From: Schauerella fraxinea
GTDB taxonomy: Bacteria; Pseudomonadota; Gammaproteobacteria; Burkholderiales; Burkholderiaceae_B
Assembly: GCA_030849945.1 (NCBI GenBank)
Contig: JAVDKK010000002.1
Span: 682,001-746,000, forward strand
Length of the DNA: 64,000 bases
Direction: 5' to 3'
Shown here: piece by piece, positions 1-7,266 of the stretch
How positions within the stretch are numbered: position 1 is the stretch's first letter
Layout of the letters: the number at the start of each line of letters is the position of its first letter
Position numbers and translations under genes: made by a program
Notes under the pieces: model-generated
Seen by the model: only the letters and a program-made list of their open reading frames with translations
Database searches by the model: none
Told to the model about the DNA's origin: nothing

Positions 1-86
1 AACAATCAATTCATATAGTTGTTTTACAAGCACACCCAACGATTGCCCCTAGACCAAGAGCCGATATCGGCCACAGGAGACTACCC

Positions 87-1109
87 ATGTTCAACATCTC
101 TAACCCGCATGCGCGTGCGCGCCGCACCCTTCCCCTAGTCGCGGCACTTGCCGTCATTGCTGGCGTGATCGGCGCGTCGACCGTGCACGCCGCCGAAAAC
201 TATCCCACGCGGGATGTGCGTATCGTCGTGCCCTTTCCTGCCGGCGGCACCGCCGATATCGCGGCCCGCCTGGTGGCTGCCGAACTCGGCAAAACCTGGG
301 GCAAGCCGGTTGTGGTCGACAACAAGGCCGGCGCCGGCGGCAACGTGGGTACCGCCGACGCCGCGCGCGCAACCAACGATGGCTACACCCTGCTGATGGG
401 CACGGTCAGCACTCACGCCATCAATCAATCCGTTTATGCCCAGTTGCCCTACGATCCGGTGGCCGACTTCGTGCCGGTCACCTTGGTGATTCCGGTACCC
501 AATGTGCTGGAGTTGAATCCGGCGTTTGCCGCCAAGCACAACATCAACACCACCGCCGATCTGATCGCGTATCTGAAGGCCCATCCCGGCAAGGTCAATA
601 TGGCGTCCACGGGCAACGGCACCTCGACCCATTTATCCGGTGAGCTGTTCCAGTCGATGACCGGCACCACCATGACGCACGTGCCCTACAAAGGCAGCAG
701 CCCGGCCCTCACCGATGTGATGGCGGGGTCGACGGATCTGATTTTCGATAACCTGCCTTCGTCGATGGGATTCATCAAGGCCGGCAAGCTCAAGCCATTG
801 GCGGTGACCACCACCACGCGTTCGCCGGCCCTGCCCGATGTGCCCACGCTCGCCGAATCCGGCGTCAAGGGCTATGACGCGGCAAGCTGGTTTGGGTTGC
901 TGGCCCCGGCCGGCACGCCGGAAGCCATCGTGAACAAGATTCAGCAGGATGTGGCGCAAGCCCTGCAAAAGGAATCGATCCGCACGCAGTTGCAGGCCCA
1001 GGGCGCCGAGCCTTCCGGCAACACGCCAGCGCAATTCAAGCAGTTCATGGCCCAAGAAACCGCGAAATGGGCGCAAGTCGTCAAACAATCCGGGGCCCGG
1101 GTCGATTAA
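87..1109 (+). CDS. Bug-family (TctC) tripartite tricarboxylate receptor, periplasmic
   Basis: A 340-residue extracytoplasmic solute receptor of the Bug/TctC family, which captures carboxylates and related small molecules in the periplasm. A positively charged start and hydrophobic segment lead to a probable signal-peptidase site after VHA at about residue 35. The mature protein opens with the family's typical TRDVRIVVPFPAGGTADIAAR stretch (about 41-61; G53, G54, D57). The second conserved loop, VDNKAGAGGN, lies at about 77-86. The start is supported by ACAGGAGA eight bases upstream. No TctA/TctB membrane partner is present, which is common for the many orphan Bug proteins of Bordetella-like bacteria. 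A paralogue follows 75 bp downstream. The ligand cannot be told from sequence. Confidence 0.95.
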   Translation: MFNISNPHARARRTLPLVAALAVIAGVIGASTVHAAENYPTRDVRIVVPFPAGGTADIAARLVAAELGKTWGKPVVVDNKAGAGGNVGTADAARATNDGYTLLMGTVSTHAINQSVYAQLPYDPVADFVPVTLVIPVPNVLELNPAFAAKHNINTTADLIAYLKAHPGKVNMASTGNGTSTHLSGELFQSMTGTTMTHVPYKGSSPALTDVMAGSTDLIFDNLPSSMGFIKAGKLKPLAVTTTTRSPALPDVPTLAESGVKGYDAASWFGLLAPAGTPEAIVNKIQQDVAQALQKESIRTQLQAQGAEPSGNTPAQFKQFMAQETAKWAQVVKQSGARVD

Positions 1110-1184
1110 GCTCACGATAACAAGGGCGGTTTGCGACGCGCCGCGGCACGCCTCTCATATAGCGCGTAATCCGAGGAGACTGAC

Positions 1185-2162
1185 GTGAGAGTATTGACGC
1201 ATCTGATTGCTGTGGCGAGTGTTGCCGCCTGCCTGGGTATGCCTGCGGCGCATGCCGCGAGTTACCCCGATAAGCCTGTCACCGTGCTCGTGCCATTTGT
1301 GCCGGGCGGCTCCTCGGATATCACCGCCCGCGCCATGACCCCCGGTCTGGCCAAATTGCTCGGGCAAACATTCGTGGTCGAAAACAAACCCGGCGCCAAT
1401 GGCGGCATCGCCGCACAGGCCCTGGCGCGCGCGCCGGCCGACGGCTACACCATGATGGTGGGATCGATCGGCACCTTCGCGATCAACGAGGCGCTCTACA
1501 AGAACCTGACCTACAACCCCAGCCGCGATTTCACGTACCTCACCCAGGCCGTGCGCAATCCGAACGTGCTGGTGGCCGCGCCCGCCTTTCCCGCCGCCAA
1601 TGTGAAAGAGTTGATCGCCTACTCGCGCGCCAACCCCGACAAGGTGTCGTTCGCGTCATCCGGCACGGGTTCGTCCGATCATTTGTCGGCCGTGATGTTC
1701 CGCCAGAAGACGGGCGCCACGGGCATGGACGTGCCTTATCGGGGCGGCGCCGCGGCGATTGCCGATCTGCTGGGCAATCAGGTCAACGTGTCGTTCCAGA
1801 ATCTGGGCGCGGTACTCACGCACATCAAGGCGGGCAAGCTGAAGGCGTTGGCCATCACGGGCGACGCCCGGATCGCCGATCTGCCCGATACGCCCACCAT
1901 GGCCGAAGCCGGCATCCCGGATATGGTGGTGTATTCCTGGCAAGGCTTCGCCGTGCCACGCGGCACCCCGCCGGCGGTGGTGGAGCAGTTGTCCAAGGCC
2001 TTGCGCACCACGTTGCAGGAGCCGCAGGTCAAGACGGCATTGGCGGGGTTGGGCTTTGAAGTGGTGGGCAGCACGCCGCAAGCCTTTTCCGACTTCCAAC
2101 GCGCCGAGGTGCAACGCTGGAATGAGGTCATCGCCAAGAGCGGGATTCAGCTGGAGCAGTAA
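1185..2162 (+). CDS. Bug-family (TctC) receptor, second tandem copy
   Basis: A 325-residue paralogue of the preceding receptor. A signal peptide ends after AHA at about residue 24. The mature protein begins ASYPDKPVTVLVPFVPGGSS, the usual Bug opening, and VENKPGANGG follows at about 65-74. The GTG start is chosen because GAGGAGAC stands directly upstream and the signal peptide begins there. The two receptors are in the same orientation 75 bp apart and are probably co-transcribed. They differ clearly in sequence, so they are not a recent duplication. The nearest metabolic genes are the convergent sugar-acid operon, so a small hydroxy-acid ligand is possible but unproven. Confidence 0.94.
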   Translation: MRVLTHLIAVASVAACLGMPAAHAASYPDKPVTVLVPFVPGGSSDITARAMTPGLAKLLGQTFVVENKPGANGGIAAQALARAPADGYTMMVGSIGTFAINEALYKNLTYNPSRDFTYLTQAVRNPNVLVAAPAFPAANVKELIAYSRANPDKVSFASSGTGSSDHLSAVMFRQKTGATGMDVPYRGGAAAIADLLGNQVNVSFQNLGAVLTHIKAGKLKALAITGDARIADLPDTPTMAEAGIPDMVVYSWQGFAVPRGTPPAVVEQLSKALRTTLQEPQVKTALAGLGFEVVGSTPQAFSDFQRAEVQRWNEVIAKSGIQLEQ

Positions 2163-2173
2163 GCGCACGGCCC

Positions 2174-2204
2174 CGCCATCCGGCTACTTATGCAGGATGG
2201 CGGT
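2174..2204. terminator. GC-rich hairpin between convergent genes
   Basis: Inverted repeat CCGCCATCC (2174-2182) and GGATGGCGG (2196-2204), a 9-bp perfect stem with a 13-nt loop. It lies just past the second Bug gene and overlaps the end of the convergent DUF4760 gene. No T-run follows on either strand, so termination is only a guess from position. Confidence 0.35.
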
Positions 2205-2732
2205 AATCACACCCTGCGCACGCTGAAGCTTTTTGAGATCGATGGGTCCCAGATCGCTCTGGCGGCGGCACATCCAGCGAATCGCCAGCCAATCCAGGCG
2301 CACATACAAACGCGGATTGGCGGCCTGCTTGACTTGGGTATAAGCCCGCAGATCCATCCACGTGCCGACCACGTACGAACCGTAAGCGTTGTAGAGGATG
2401 TCTTCATCATAGACATCCGACTGGATCGCGATGGCCACTTTTTCCCAGGCATTGAGCACTTCGCGAATGCTGATCACGACTTCATTGTTGAAATGCCCGG
2501 GCGCCGCCAGCGCGGCCGTCTCGTCCCACGACAACGTGCGCGTGGATTCGCGCACGATGCGATTGTGGTGCTGTGCCTCTTTGGAAGCGTGATAGTCGCT
2601 TTGGAAGTCGATGGCATGCTTGGCGCGGGCCAGATGCCGTTGCGAGCGCAGGCTCTTATAGGCGATGACGGCCGAGATCGCGATCACCGGCACCGTGGGG
2701 TTATGCACAAGAAACGCTAGAACGTCATTCAT
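2184..2732 (-). CDS. DUF4760-like membrane-anchored protein
   Basis: A 182-residue protein resembling the DUF4760 family, whose function is unknown. One N-terminal membrane segment (about 8-26, VHNPTVPVIAISAVIAYK) is followed by a cytoplasmic helical domain containing ALNAWEKVAI and, near the C terminus, a basic tryptophan-rich segment (LAIRWMCRR). The start is uncertain: the ATG at 2732 directly abuts the T-run of an upstream terminator hairpin and has no Shine-Dalgarno sequence, yet no better in-frame start precedes the membrane segment. It lies downstream of the gntR/small-ORF unit on the same strand but behind that terminator, so expression probably depends on readthrough or an unseen promoter. 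Confidence 0.75.
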   Translation of the reverse strand: MNDVLAFLVHNPTVPVIAISAVIAYKSLRSQRHLARAKHAIDFQSDYHASKEAQHHNRIVRESTRTLSWDETAALAAPGHFNNEVVISIREVLNAWEKVAIAIQSDVYDEDILYNAYGSYVVGTWMDLRAYTQVKQAANPRLYVRLDWLAIRWMCRRQSDLGPIDLKKLQRAQGVITAILHK

Positions 2733-2735
2733 GGC

Positions 2736-2763
2736 AAAAAATAAAGCGCCCTGGCGGGCGCTT
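2736..2763 (-). terminator. Rho-independent terminator of the small transcription unit
   Basis: On the minus strand a 7-bp stem, AAGCGCC (2757-2763 on the complement) with GGCGCTT (2744-2750), and a 6-nt loop are followed by TTTATTTTTT. Hairpin plus T-run is a textbook intrinsic terminator. It ends four bases before the DUF4760 start codon. Confidence 0.85.
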
Positions 2764-2843
2764 GGCGTTGTATCGACGGTATGCGGCTAAACGCCGAATG
2801 GTGCGTCGGGGCCGGGAGCGCTGCGGCTGCCGGGCCGGTCGGT

Positions 2844-2876
2844 TTAGTAACCGTAATCCTGTTCGCGTGAGGTCAT
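2844..2876 (-). CDS. Very small ORF encoding MTSREQDYGY
   Basis: Ten codons and a TAA stop. The ATG is preceded by AGGAGAAC with a 7-nt gap from AGGAG, a stronger ribosome-binding site than those of many neighbouring genes. The ORF lies 60 bp after the gntR stop, has a consensus-like promoter upstream and a terminator downstream, and overlaps no other gene. The peptide is polar, with two Tyr at the C-terminal end. No known leader-peptide pattern (runs of one amino acid) is present. It may be a microprotein, a regulatory upstream ORF for the RNA, or chance. Confidence 0.5.
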   Translation of the reverse strand: MTSREQDYGY

Positions 2877-2911
2877 GATCGTTCTCCTGCTGGGGATATC
2901 ACTGTGCATTC

Positions 2912-2940
2912 AAGATAACCGTTTCGCCGGGTGGCGTCAA
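2912..2940 (-). promoter_or_regulatory. Sigma70-type promoter for the small transcription unit
   Basis: Reading the minus strand: TTGACG, 17 bases, then TATCTT. The -35 element overlaps the TGA stop codon of the gntR gene. The -35 matches consensus at 5 of 6 positions and the -10 at 4 of 6, with ideal spacing. Transcription would start near 2906 and reach the 10-codon ORF after about 30 nt. Confidence 0.6.
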
Positions 2941-3875
2941 GACGCCGCGCCCTGCTTAAGCTTGGCGATCGCCTGCGCCAGCGCAGCCGCCATGGCTTCA
3001 ATGCGCTCGAGCTCCTGGCGCCGGTCCACTTGAGCCGCCGGACGCTTTTTCGGTTTGGAGCCTGCAGCGGGCAACCGGTCGGATTCGACGCGGCGCGCCA
3101 GGCTTTCACCGTCACGCGACACATCCACCTCAAAGGCCAGCTTATCCGGATGATGCCAAGTCGTAAACCACTCGAGCGGCGCGTCATCGGTATCGCGCCC
3201 TTCACCTTGCAGCATCAATAAGGGACTATTCACGGCCACCTGCAACGCCTGGGCCAAGGGCTCATCCGCAGCCACCGCACGGATATGGTGCCTGCCGCCG
3301 CCGGGGTGAATGCCGAACCGCTCGGCCAGTACCCGATGCAGCGACGCGTTCTCGAGCTCGGCCGCCGTCAATCCGGGCAATCGCGCACGCGGCAGCCAAG
3401 TGTGCACATAGGCGATGCGCGCGCCGCCCACCGAACGCACACGTTCGAGAAACAGCACGTCATCGGTGCCGAAAAACGCTACCACCTCAGCCGGTGCCGG
3501 ACGCCGTTCGAAGGTGAGGATCCGCGTTTGCAACGCCAAACCGATATGTTCGAACTGCTCGTACAGCCCCGTCGATCGCTGCACCATGCGTCGATGCGGG
3601 CGCGGCGCGCACACCACGGCGGGACGGCCGGCATCGCGTTGGATCAGGCCGGCAGCCGCCATCTGGCCCAAGGCCTGGCGCACCACGCTGCGGGCCACGC
3701 CGAATTGCTCACACAAGCCGGCCTCACTGGGAAGCGCGGTGCCCACGGGCCACAGGCCCGACGCCACACGTTGCATGAGGTCGGCGGCCACCTGCGCATG
3801 CAGCGGCTCCGCGCGATTGCGATCCACCGCAAGCGCGCGTGACGCCGAACTCCCCTGCTTTTTCCTGCTAACCAC
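2937..3875 (-). CDS. GntR-family (HutC/UTRA) transcriptional regulator
   Basis: A 312-residue regulator. The winged-helix domain (about 24-88) contains PSEAGLCEQFGVARSVVRQA, with recognition helix VARSVVRQALGQM, and is followed by a UTRA-type effector domain (about 105-250). The C terminus has an extra basic and coiled segment ending ERIEAMAAALAQAIAKLK, unusual for the family (commonly near 240 residues). The GTG at 3875 is preferred because it overlaps the stop of pdxA2 (translational coupling) and has AAGGCGAC upstream; in-frame ATGs at 3935 and 3905 lie inside pdxA2. As the last gene of the sugar-acid operon it is probably its local repressor, and the palindrome at 7186-7218 is a candidate site. 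Confidence 0.88.
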   Translation of the reverse strand: MVSRKKQGSSASRALAVDRNRAEPLHAQVAADLMQRVASGLWPVGTALPSEAGLCEQFGVARSVVRQALGQMAAAGLIQRDAGRPAVVCAPRPHRRMVQRSTGLYEQFEHIGLALQTRILTFERRPAPAEVVAFFGTDDVLFLERVRSVGGARIAYVHTWLPRARLPGLTAAELENASLHRVLAERFGIHPGGGRHHIRAVAADEPLAQALQVAVNSPLLMLQGEGRDTDDAPLEWFTTWHHPDKLAFEVDVSRDGESLARRVESDRLPAAGSKPKKRPAAQVDRRQELERIEAMAAALAQAIAKLKQGAAS

Positions 3876-4908
3876 CCGTTGTCGCCTTTGCGGTTTCCCA
3901 CACATGTCGCCAGCCCGGCGCCAGATGCGCCGCACGTTCGGCCGCCAGAATCAGGCTTGCCTCGCGGGCAATGCCCTGCCCCGCAATGTCGAATGCCGTG
4001 CCGTGATCGACCGACACCCGCACCACAGGCAACCCGACCGTAATGTTAACGCCGTCGTCGCCGTATACCGACTTGAACGGTGCATGCCCCTGGTCGTGAT
4101 AGCACGCGATCACGAATTTCCATTTGCCGCGCACGGCTTGCGGAAACAGCGCATCGGCGGGAATCGGGCCGACGGCGTTGATGCCTTCGGCCACGGCTTC
4201 CGCCACGGCCGGCGCAATGATCTCGGCGTCTTCGGTACCGAAGATGCCGTTCTCGCCGGCGTGCGGATTCAAACCGGCGACCGCAATCGCATCCTCGGTC
4301 CGGCCGAGCGCCTTGGCAAACGCGCCCGACAGACGGAAGACGGCACGCAGCCGCTCACGCGTGACCAGATCGATCGCATCGCGCAACGACACGTGCGTCG
4401 TGGCATGGAAGATATACAGATCGCCCGCCGACAGCACCAGCGAAAACGTCTTCACGCCAAACTCATGCGCCAACAATTCCGTGTGCCCAGGCCACTTGTG
4501 GCCGGCGGCATGCATGGCGGCCTTGTTCAGGGGCGCGGTCACGATCCCGTCGATCTCGCCCGCCCGCGCCAGGGCACATGCGGTCGTCACGAACCGCACC
4601 GATCCATCGCCCGCGTCGGCATGGATCTCGCCCAGCGGAACATGCGACAGATCGGGCCCGGCCTGGAACACTTCGATGGTACCGGGTGCATTGGTCGCAT
4701 CGCGCGGCGATTGCACCACACGTACGGTTTGCGGATCGCGGCCGAGCCGGCTCACCGCCGCGCGCATCACGCCGGCATCGCCCACCACCACCAGGCGCGC
4801 GCGTTCGCGCAGCCCGGGATGATCCAGCAGCATCTTCGCCGTGATTTCGGGGCCGACCCCGGCCACATCGCCCAACGTGACCGCCAAAAGCGGTTGGGTA
4901 TTCGTCAT
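3868..4908 (-). CDS. pdxA2: PdxA2: 4-phospho-sugar-acid dehydrogenase of four-carbon acid catabolism
   Basis: A 346-residue member of the PdxA family of NAD-dependent metal enzymes. Conserved motifs are TLGDVAGVGPE (11-21), GHTELLA (141-147), AGLNPHAGENG (211-221), CYHDQGHAPFK (269-279) and DHGTAFDIAG (301-310). His172, His216 and His271 match the spacing of the three metal-binding histidines of E. coli PdxA. Context decides the role: it overlaps a DUF1537 kinase gene by 4 bp and sits with a sugar-acid permease. In characterised pairs of this kind PdxA2 oxidises and decarboxylates the 4-phosphorylated four-carbon acid (for example D-threonate 4-phosphate) to dihydroxyacetone phosphate. Vitamin B6 biosynthesis is therefore unlikely to be its role. 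Confidence 0.9.
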   Translation of the reverse strand: MTNTQPLLAVTLGDVAGVGPEITAKMLLDHPGLRERARLVVVGDAGVMRAAVSRLGRDPQTVRVVQSPRDATNAPGTIEVFQAGPDLSHVPLGEIHADAGDGSVRFVTTACALARAGEIDGIVTAPLNKAAMHAAGHKWPGHTELLAHEFGVKTFSLVLSAGDLYIFHATTHVSLRDAIDLVTRERLRAVFRLSGAFAKALGRTEDAIAVAGLNPHAGENGIFGTEDAEIIAPAVAEAVAEGINAVGPIPADALFPQAVRGKWKFVIACYHDQGHAPFKSVYGDDGVNITVGLPVVRVSVDHGTAFDIAGQGIAREASLILAAERAAHLAPGWRHVWETAKATTGG

Positions 4909-6119
4909 ACTGAAAATCTCCTTTCCCGGATCGCGCGCACGGCGCGTACCAGAACATCGTCACCACCAAAACCGCCCGCCTTCGTGACTACCGGCAGGCC
5001 CGCGCTGGCGCCGCCCGTCAACGTGCCGATCGGCATACCGCCGGTCACCTCGTCGATCAGTGCGACCCCATTTGCGCCCAATTCGTTTACCACCTGACGC
5101 GCCCCGTCGCCACCCGTGGCGACCACGCCCGCGGCATGCGCGCGGCGCACCACGGCGGCCGTCAGCGCGCCTAATTTTTCAGCCACGCGATCGGAGTGCA
5201 ATCCGTCGAGCCGGCCGTCCGGCGCGAGCACGAGCGCCGTGTCGGCCGCCGCGAGATCGTCCAGCGCGGCCAACGTGCTTTCCTTGAACTCGAGCCAGGC
5301 GTCGGTATCGGCCAACTGCGCCAACGTCGGCATGAAGACGCGCGCGCCGTCCGCCCGCAGCGCAGCGGCCTGCGCCCGCGCGGCCGAATGCTGCGAGGTC
5401 ACGAGCACCACGATTACACCGCGGCTGGCTTCGCCCGCCCACAACCGCGCCAGCGGAATGGCCAGGCCGCCGGCACCGACCGGCAAAGCGCGATCGCCCA
5501 GGCAGACGATGGCTTGCGCCAGGAGATCGAGATCTTCCGCGGTGACCGCGTCAACCACGACCACCGGTCCCGCTTGCGCGATGCGGTCGGCCAGGGCCTG
5601 TGCGGTTTCGCCGGGTGCGGCGGCAATGCCCACGCCGCCCAGCAAGGTTGGGATATGCGCCTCGGTCACCGGCGTCACCGGGTCGGACGCGGCCGACGTT
5701 TGGGTGACCGGCACATCGCCCACCATCAACACCCCATCCTTCACGGTGCGGCCTGTGGCAGGAAATGCGGGACAGACGACTGCGATCGCATCGTGCCCCC
5801 AGGCCGCACGCGCGCTTTCGATTTCGGCGCGAAACGGCCCACGCAACGTGGAGTCGACCTTTTTGTACACGCGACGCACACCTGCGGCTTTCAGGCGCTT
5901 CATTTCCTGCGCGATCACGGCCGACGCATCGTCGGCGCTCATGGCCCGCGTATGGGTCGTCACCGCGAGGGCTTCCACATCCGCGGTCTTGGCATGCGCC
6001 AACGCGGCTGCCGCATCGCCCATCGCCAGGTGCGTGCGCCATCCGGCGCGCACGAATTGCACGGCAGAGTCGCCTGCTCCGGTCAGATCGTCGGCAACGA
6101 TTGCGATGCGTACCGTCAT
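4905..6119 (-). CDS. Four-carbon acid sugar kinase (DUF1537 / DtnK-OtnK-DenK family)
   Basis: A 404-residue cytoplasmic kinase that phosphorylates four-carbon sugar acids at O-4. The N-terminal substrate domain begins IVADDLTGAGDSAVQF (7-22), the family signature DDxTGxxD. The C-terminal nucleotide domain has GGASAGLPVVTKAGGFGG near residues 367-384. The 4-bp ATGA overlaps with the permease gene upstream and pdxA2 downstream show a translationally coupled operon. Pairing with PdxA2 rather than with OtnC/OtnI points to D-threonate or D-erythronate over L-threonate, but the exact stereoisomer cannot be read from sequence. Confidence 0.9.
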   Translation of the reverse strand: MTVRIAIVADDLTGAGDSAVQFVRAGWRTHLAMGDAAAALAHAKTADVEALAVTTHTRAMSADDASAVIAQEMKRLKAAGVRRVYKKVDSTLRGPFRAEIESARAAWGHDAIAVVCPAFPATGRTVKDGVLMVGDVPVTQTSAASDPVTPVTEAHIPTLLGGVGIAAAPGETAQALADRIAQAGPVVVVDAVTAEDLDLLAQAIVCLGDRALPVGAGGLAIPLARLWAGEASRGVIVVLVTSQHSAARAQAAALRADGARVFMPTLAQLADTDAWLEFKESTLAALDDLAAADTALVLAPDGRLDGLHSDRVAEKLGALTAAVVRRAHAAGVVATGGDGARQVVNELGANGVALIDEVTGGMPIGTLTGGASAGLPVVTKAGGFGGDDVLVRAVRAIRERRFSV

Positions 6120-7123
6120 ACCGCCGCTCCTGTCGTCGCGTTCAGGTCTTCGGTCACCGGCTTCAGTTCACCGGCGCGCTTGAGAAAATACGAGGCCAGA
6201 ATCGGCGCAAGAATGCTGGAGATCAACACGCACGCGGCCACCTGCGCCGTGGCGGTGCCTACGTACTGCTGGAAGGTGGGATCGGCCGCGGCCACGACCG
6301 CCGGCGTTGCAATCGCGTTGCCCGCCGTGGTGCCCGCCGCAAAACCCAGTCCGCTCTTACCGCCTCGGCGCAGGATGTAGCGGTAGCCCAAATAAACGAA
6401 ACCACCCGTGATCGGGCTGATGATCAACCCCAGAATCAAGCCTGTGATCCCGCCGGACACGATCGAGCTCAGGTTGATCCCAGTGCCCAAGGCGAACGCG
6501 AAAAACGGGATGACGATGTTCGGCACGGGCTTGAGCACATTGCGCCACTGCACGTCCAGATTGCCCACGGCCACGCCCAAGAGAAACGGCACCAGCGCCG
6601 CCACGAATGCGATCAACGGGATGTCGGCCATGCCCGAGGCACCCAGGAACAGCAGGCTGAAGAACGGGCCGTCATTGACTGCGCTCGCCACGTACGCGCC
6701 GCGATCGCGCGCCTCGCCATACTGACCCGTGTAGGCGAGCCACAAGCCGCCGTTGCTGTTGTCGAAGGCTGCCAGCATGGCCAGGATCGATACGCCCCAG
6801 ATGCCGTCCAAGCCGACAAAGCGGGCCAGGATGATGATCAGCGTGGCCGGCACGATGGTCTTCATCAACAAAATGGTGCCGGCCGTGGCCAGAACTGGAC
6901 CGCCCGTACGCATATTGACCTGGGTACCGGTGGCGAAGATCAGCAGCGCGATCAGCGGCAGCGCACTGTTCTTGAAAAGCGCGGTCGTGAACCCGCCAAT
7001 GTTCAGCGCGTCTGGCGCGAAGGTGCCGATGATGGCGCCCAGGATGAGCGGCAACAGCATCAGGCCACCCGGGATGCGTTGCATGGTGGCGTAAATCGGC
7101 AACCGCGATCGTTCTTGCGTCAT
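6116..7123 (-). CDS. 2-keto-3-deoxygluconate permease (KdgT) family transporter
   Basis: A 335-residue polytopic inner-membrane protein with about ten hydrophobic segments, close to the length of E. coli KdgT. Family-like stretches include MQRIPGGLMLLPLILGA near the N terminus, AAFDNSNGGLWLAYTGQYG in the middle and GFAAGTTAGNAIATPAVVAA in the C-terminal third. The start at 7123 is chosen because GTGGAGAC precedes it and the conserved N terminus begins there; upstream in-frame codons would run through the promoter. It is the first gene of the operon with the DUF1537 kinase, pdxA2 and gntR, so it probably imports a four-carbon sugar acid rather than ketodeoxygluconate. Confidence 0.88.
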   Translation of the reverse strand: MTQERSRLPIYATMQRIPGGLMLLPLILGAIIGTFAPDALNIGGFTTALFKNSALPLIALLIFATGTQVNMRTGGPVLATAGTILLMKTIVPATLIIILARFVGLDGIWGVSILAMLAAFDNSNGGLWLAYTGQYGEARDRGAYVASAVNDGPFFSLLFLGASGMADIPLIAFVAALVPFLLGVAVGNLDVQWRNVLKPVPNIVIPFFAFALGTGINLSSIVSGGITGLILGLIISPITGGFVYLGYRYILRRGGKSGLGFAAGTTAGNAIATPAVVAAADPTFQQYVGTATAQVAACVLISSILAPILASYFLKRAGELKPVTEDLNATTGAAV

Positions 7124-7185
7124 GTGATGTCTCCACACTGCCGGGGCGAGTGCCCGGCTTCCATTTGAAAGTAGCCGCGATTGTA

Positions 7186-7218
7186 CATGCTGTACGTACA
7201 ACGTGTACGTACAGCATG
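7186..7218. promoter_or_regulatory. Perfect 33-bp palindrome in the divergent promoter region
   Basis: CATGCTGTACGTACA (7186-7200), spacer ACG, TGTACGTACAGCATG (7204-7218): 15-bp arms without mismatch. Each arm contains the self-complementary 10-mer TGTACGTACA, at 7191-7200 and 7204-7213, with starts 13 bp apart. It lies 62 bp upstream of the permease start (minus strand) and 48 bp upstream of the lacI-family start (plus strand), so one regulator could control both units. The central CG and TGTAC half-sites suit either a LacI or a GntR dimer; the gene order does not decide which. Confidence 0.7.
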
Positions 7219-7266
7219 CGAAGACGTCATGGACTGACATCGAACTGTCATCGTTCCGACACGGCG

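Larger units (their letters stand above)
2736..2906 (-). ncRNA. Candidate ~170-nt small RNA carrying a 10-codon ORF
   Basis: Sequence between a good sigma70-type promoter (-35 TTGACG at 2940-2935, -10 TATCTT at 2917-2912, 17-bp spacing) and a strong intrinsic terminator (2763-2736). The predicted RNA begins near 2906 and contains one well-equipped 10-codon ORF (2876-2844) followed by a structured GC-rich 3' part. Transcript boundaries are inferred from these signals. It could be a small mRNA, a dual-function RNA, or an sRNA processed from the gntR operon. I recognise no Rfam family. Confidence 0.5.

Noticed and set aside
3868..4908. Vitamin B6 biosynthesis role for the PdxA homologue
   Set aside because: Coupling to a DUF1537 kinase and a sugar-acid permease indicates the PdxA2 catabolic branch.
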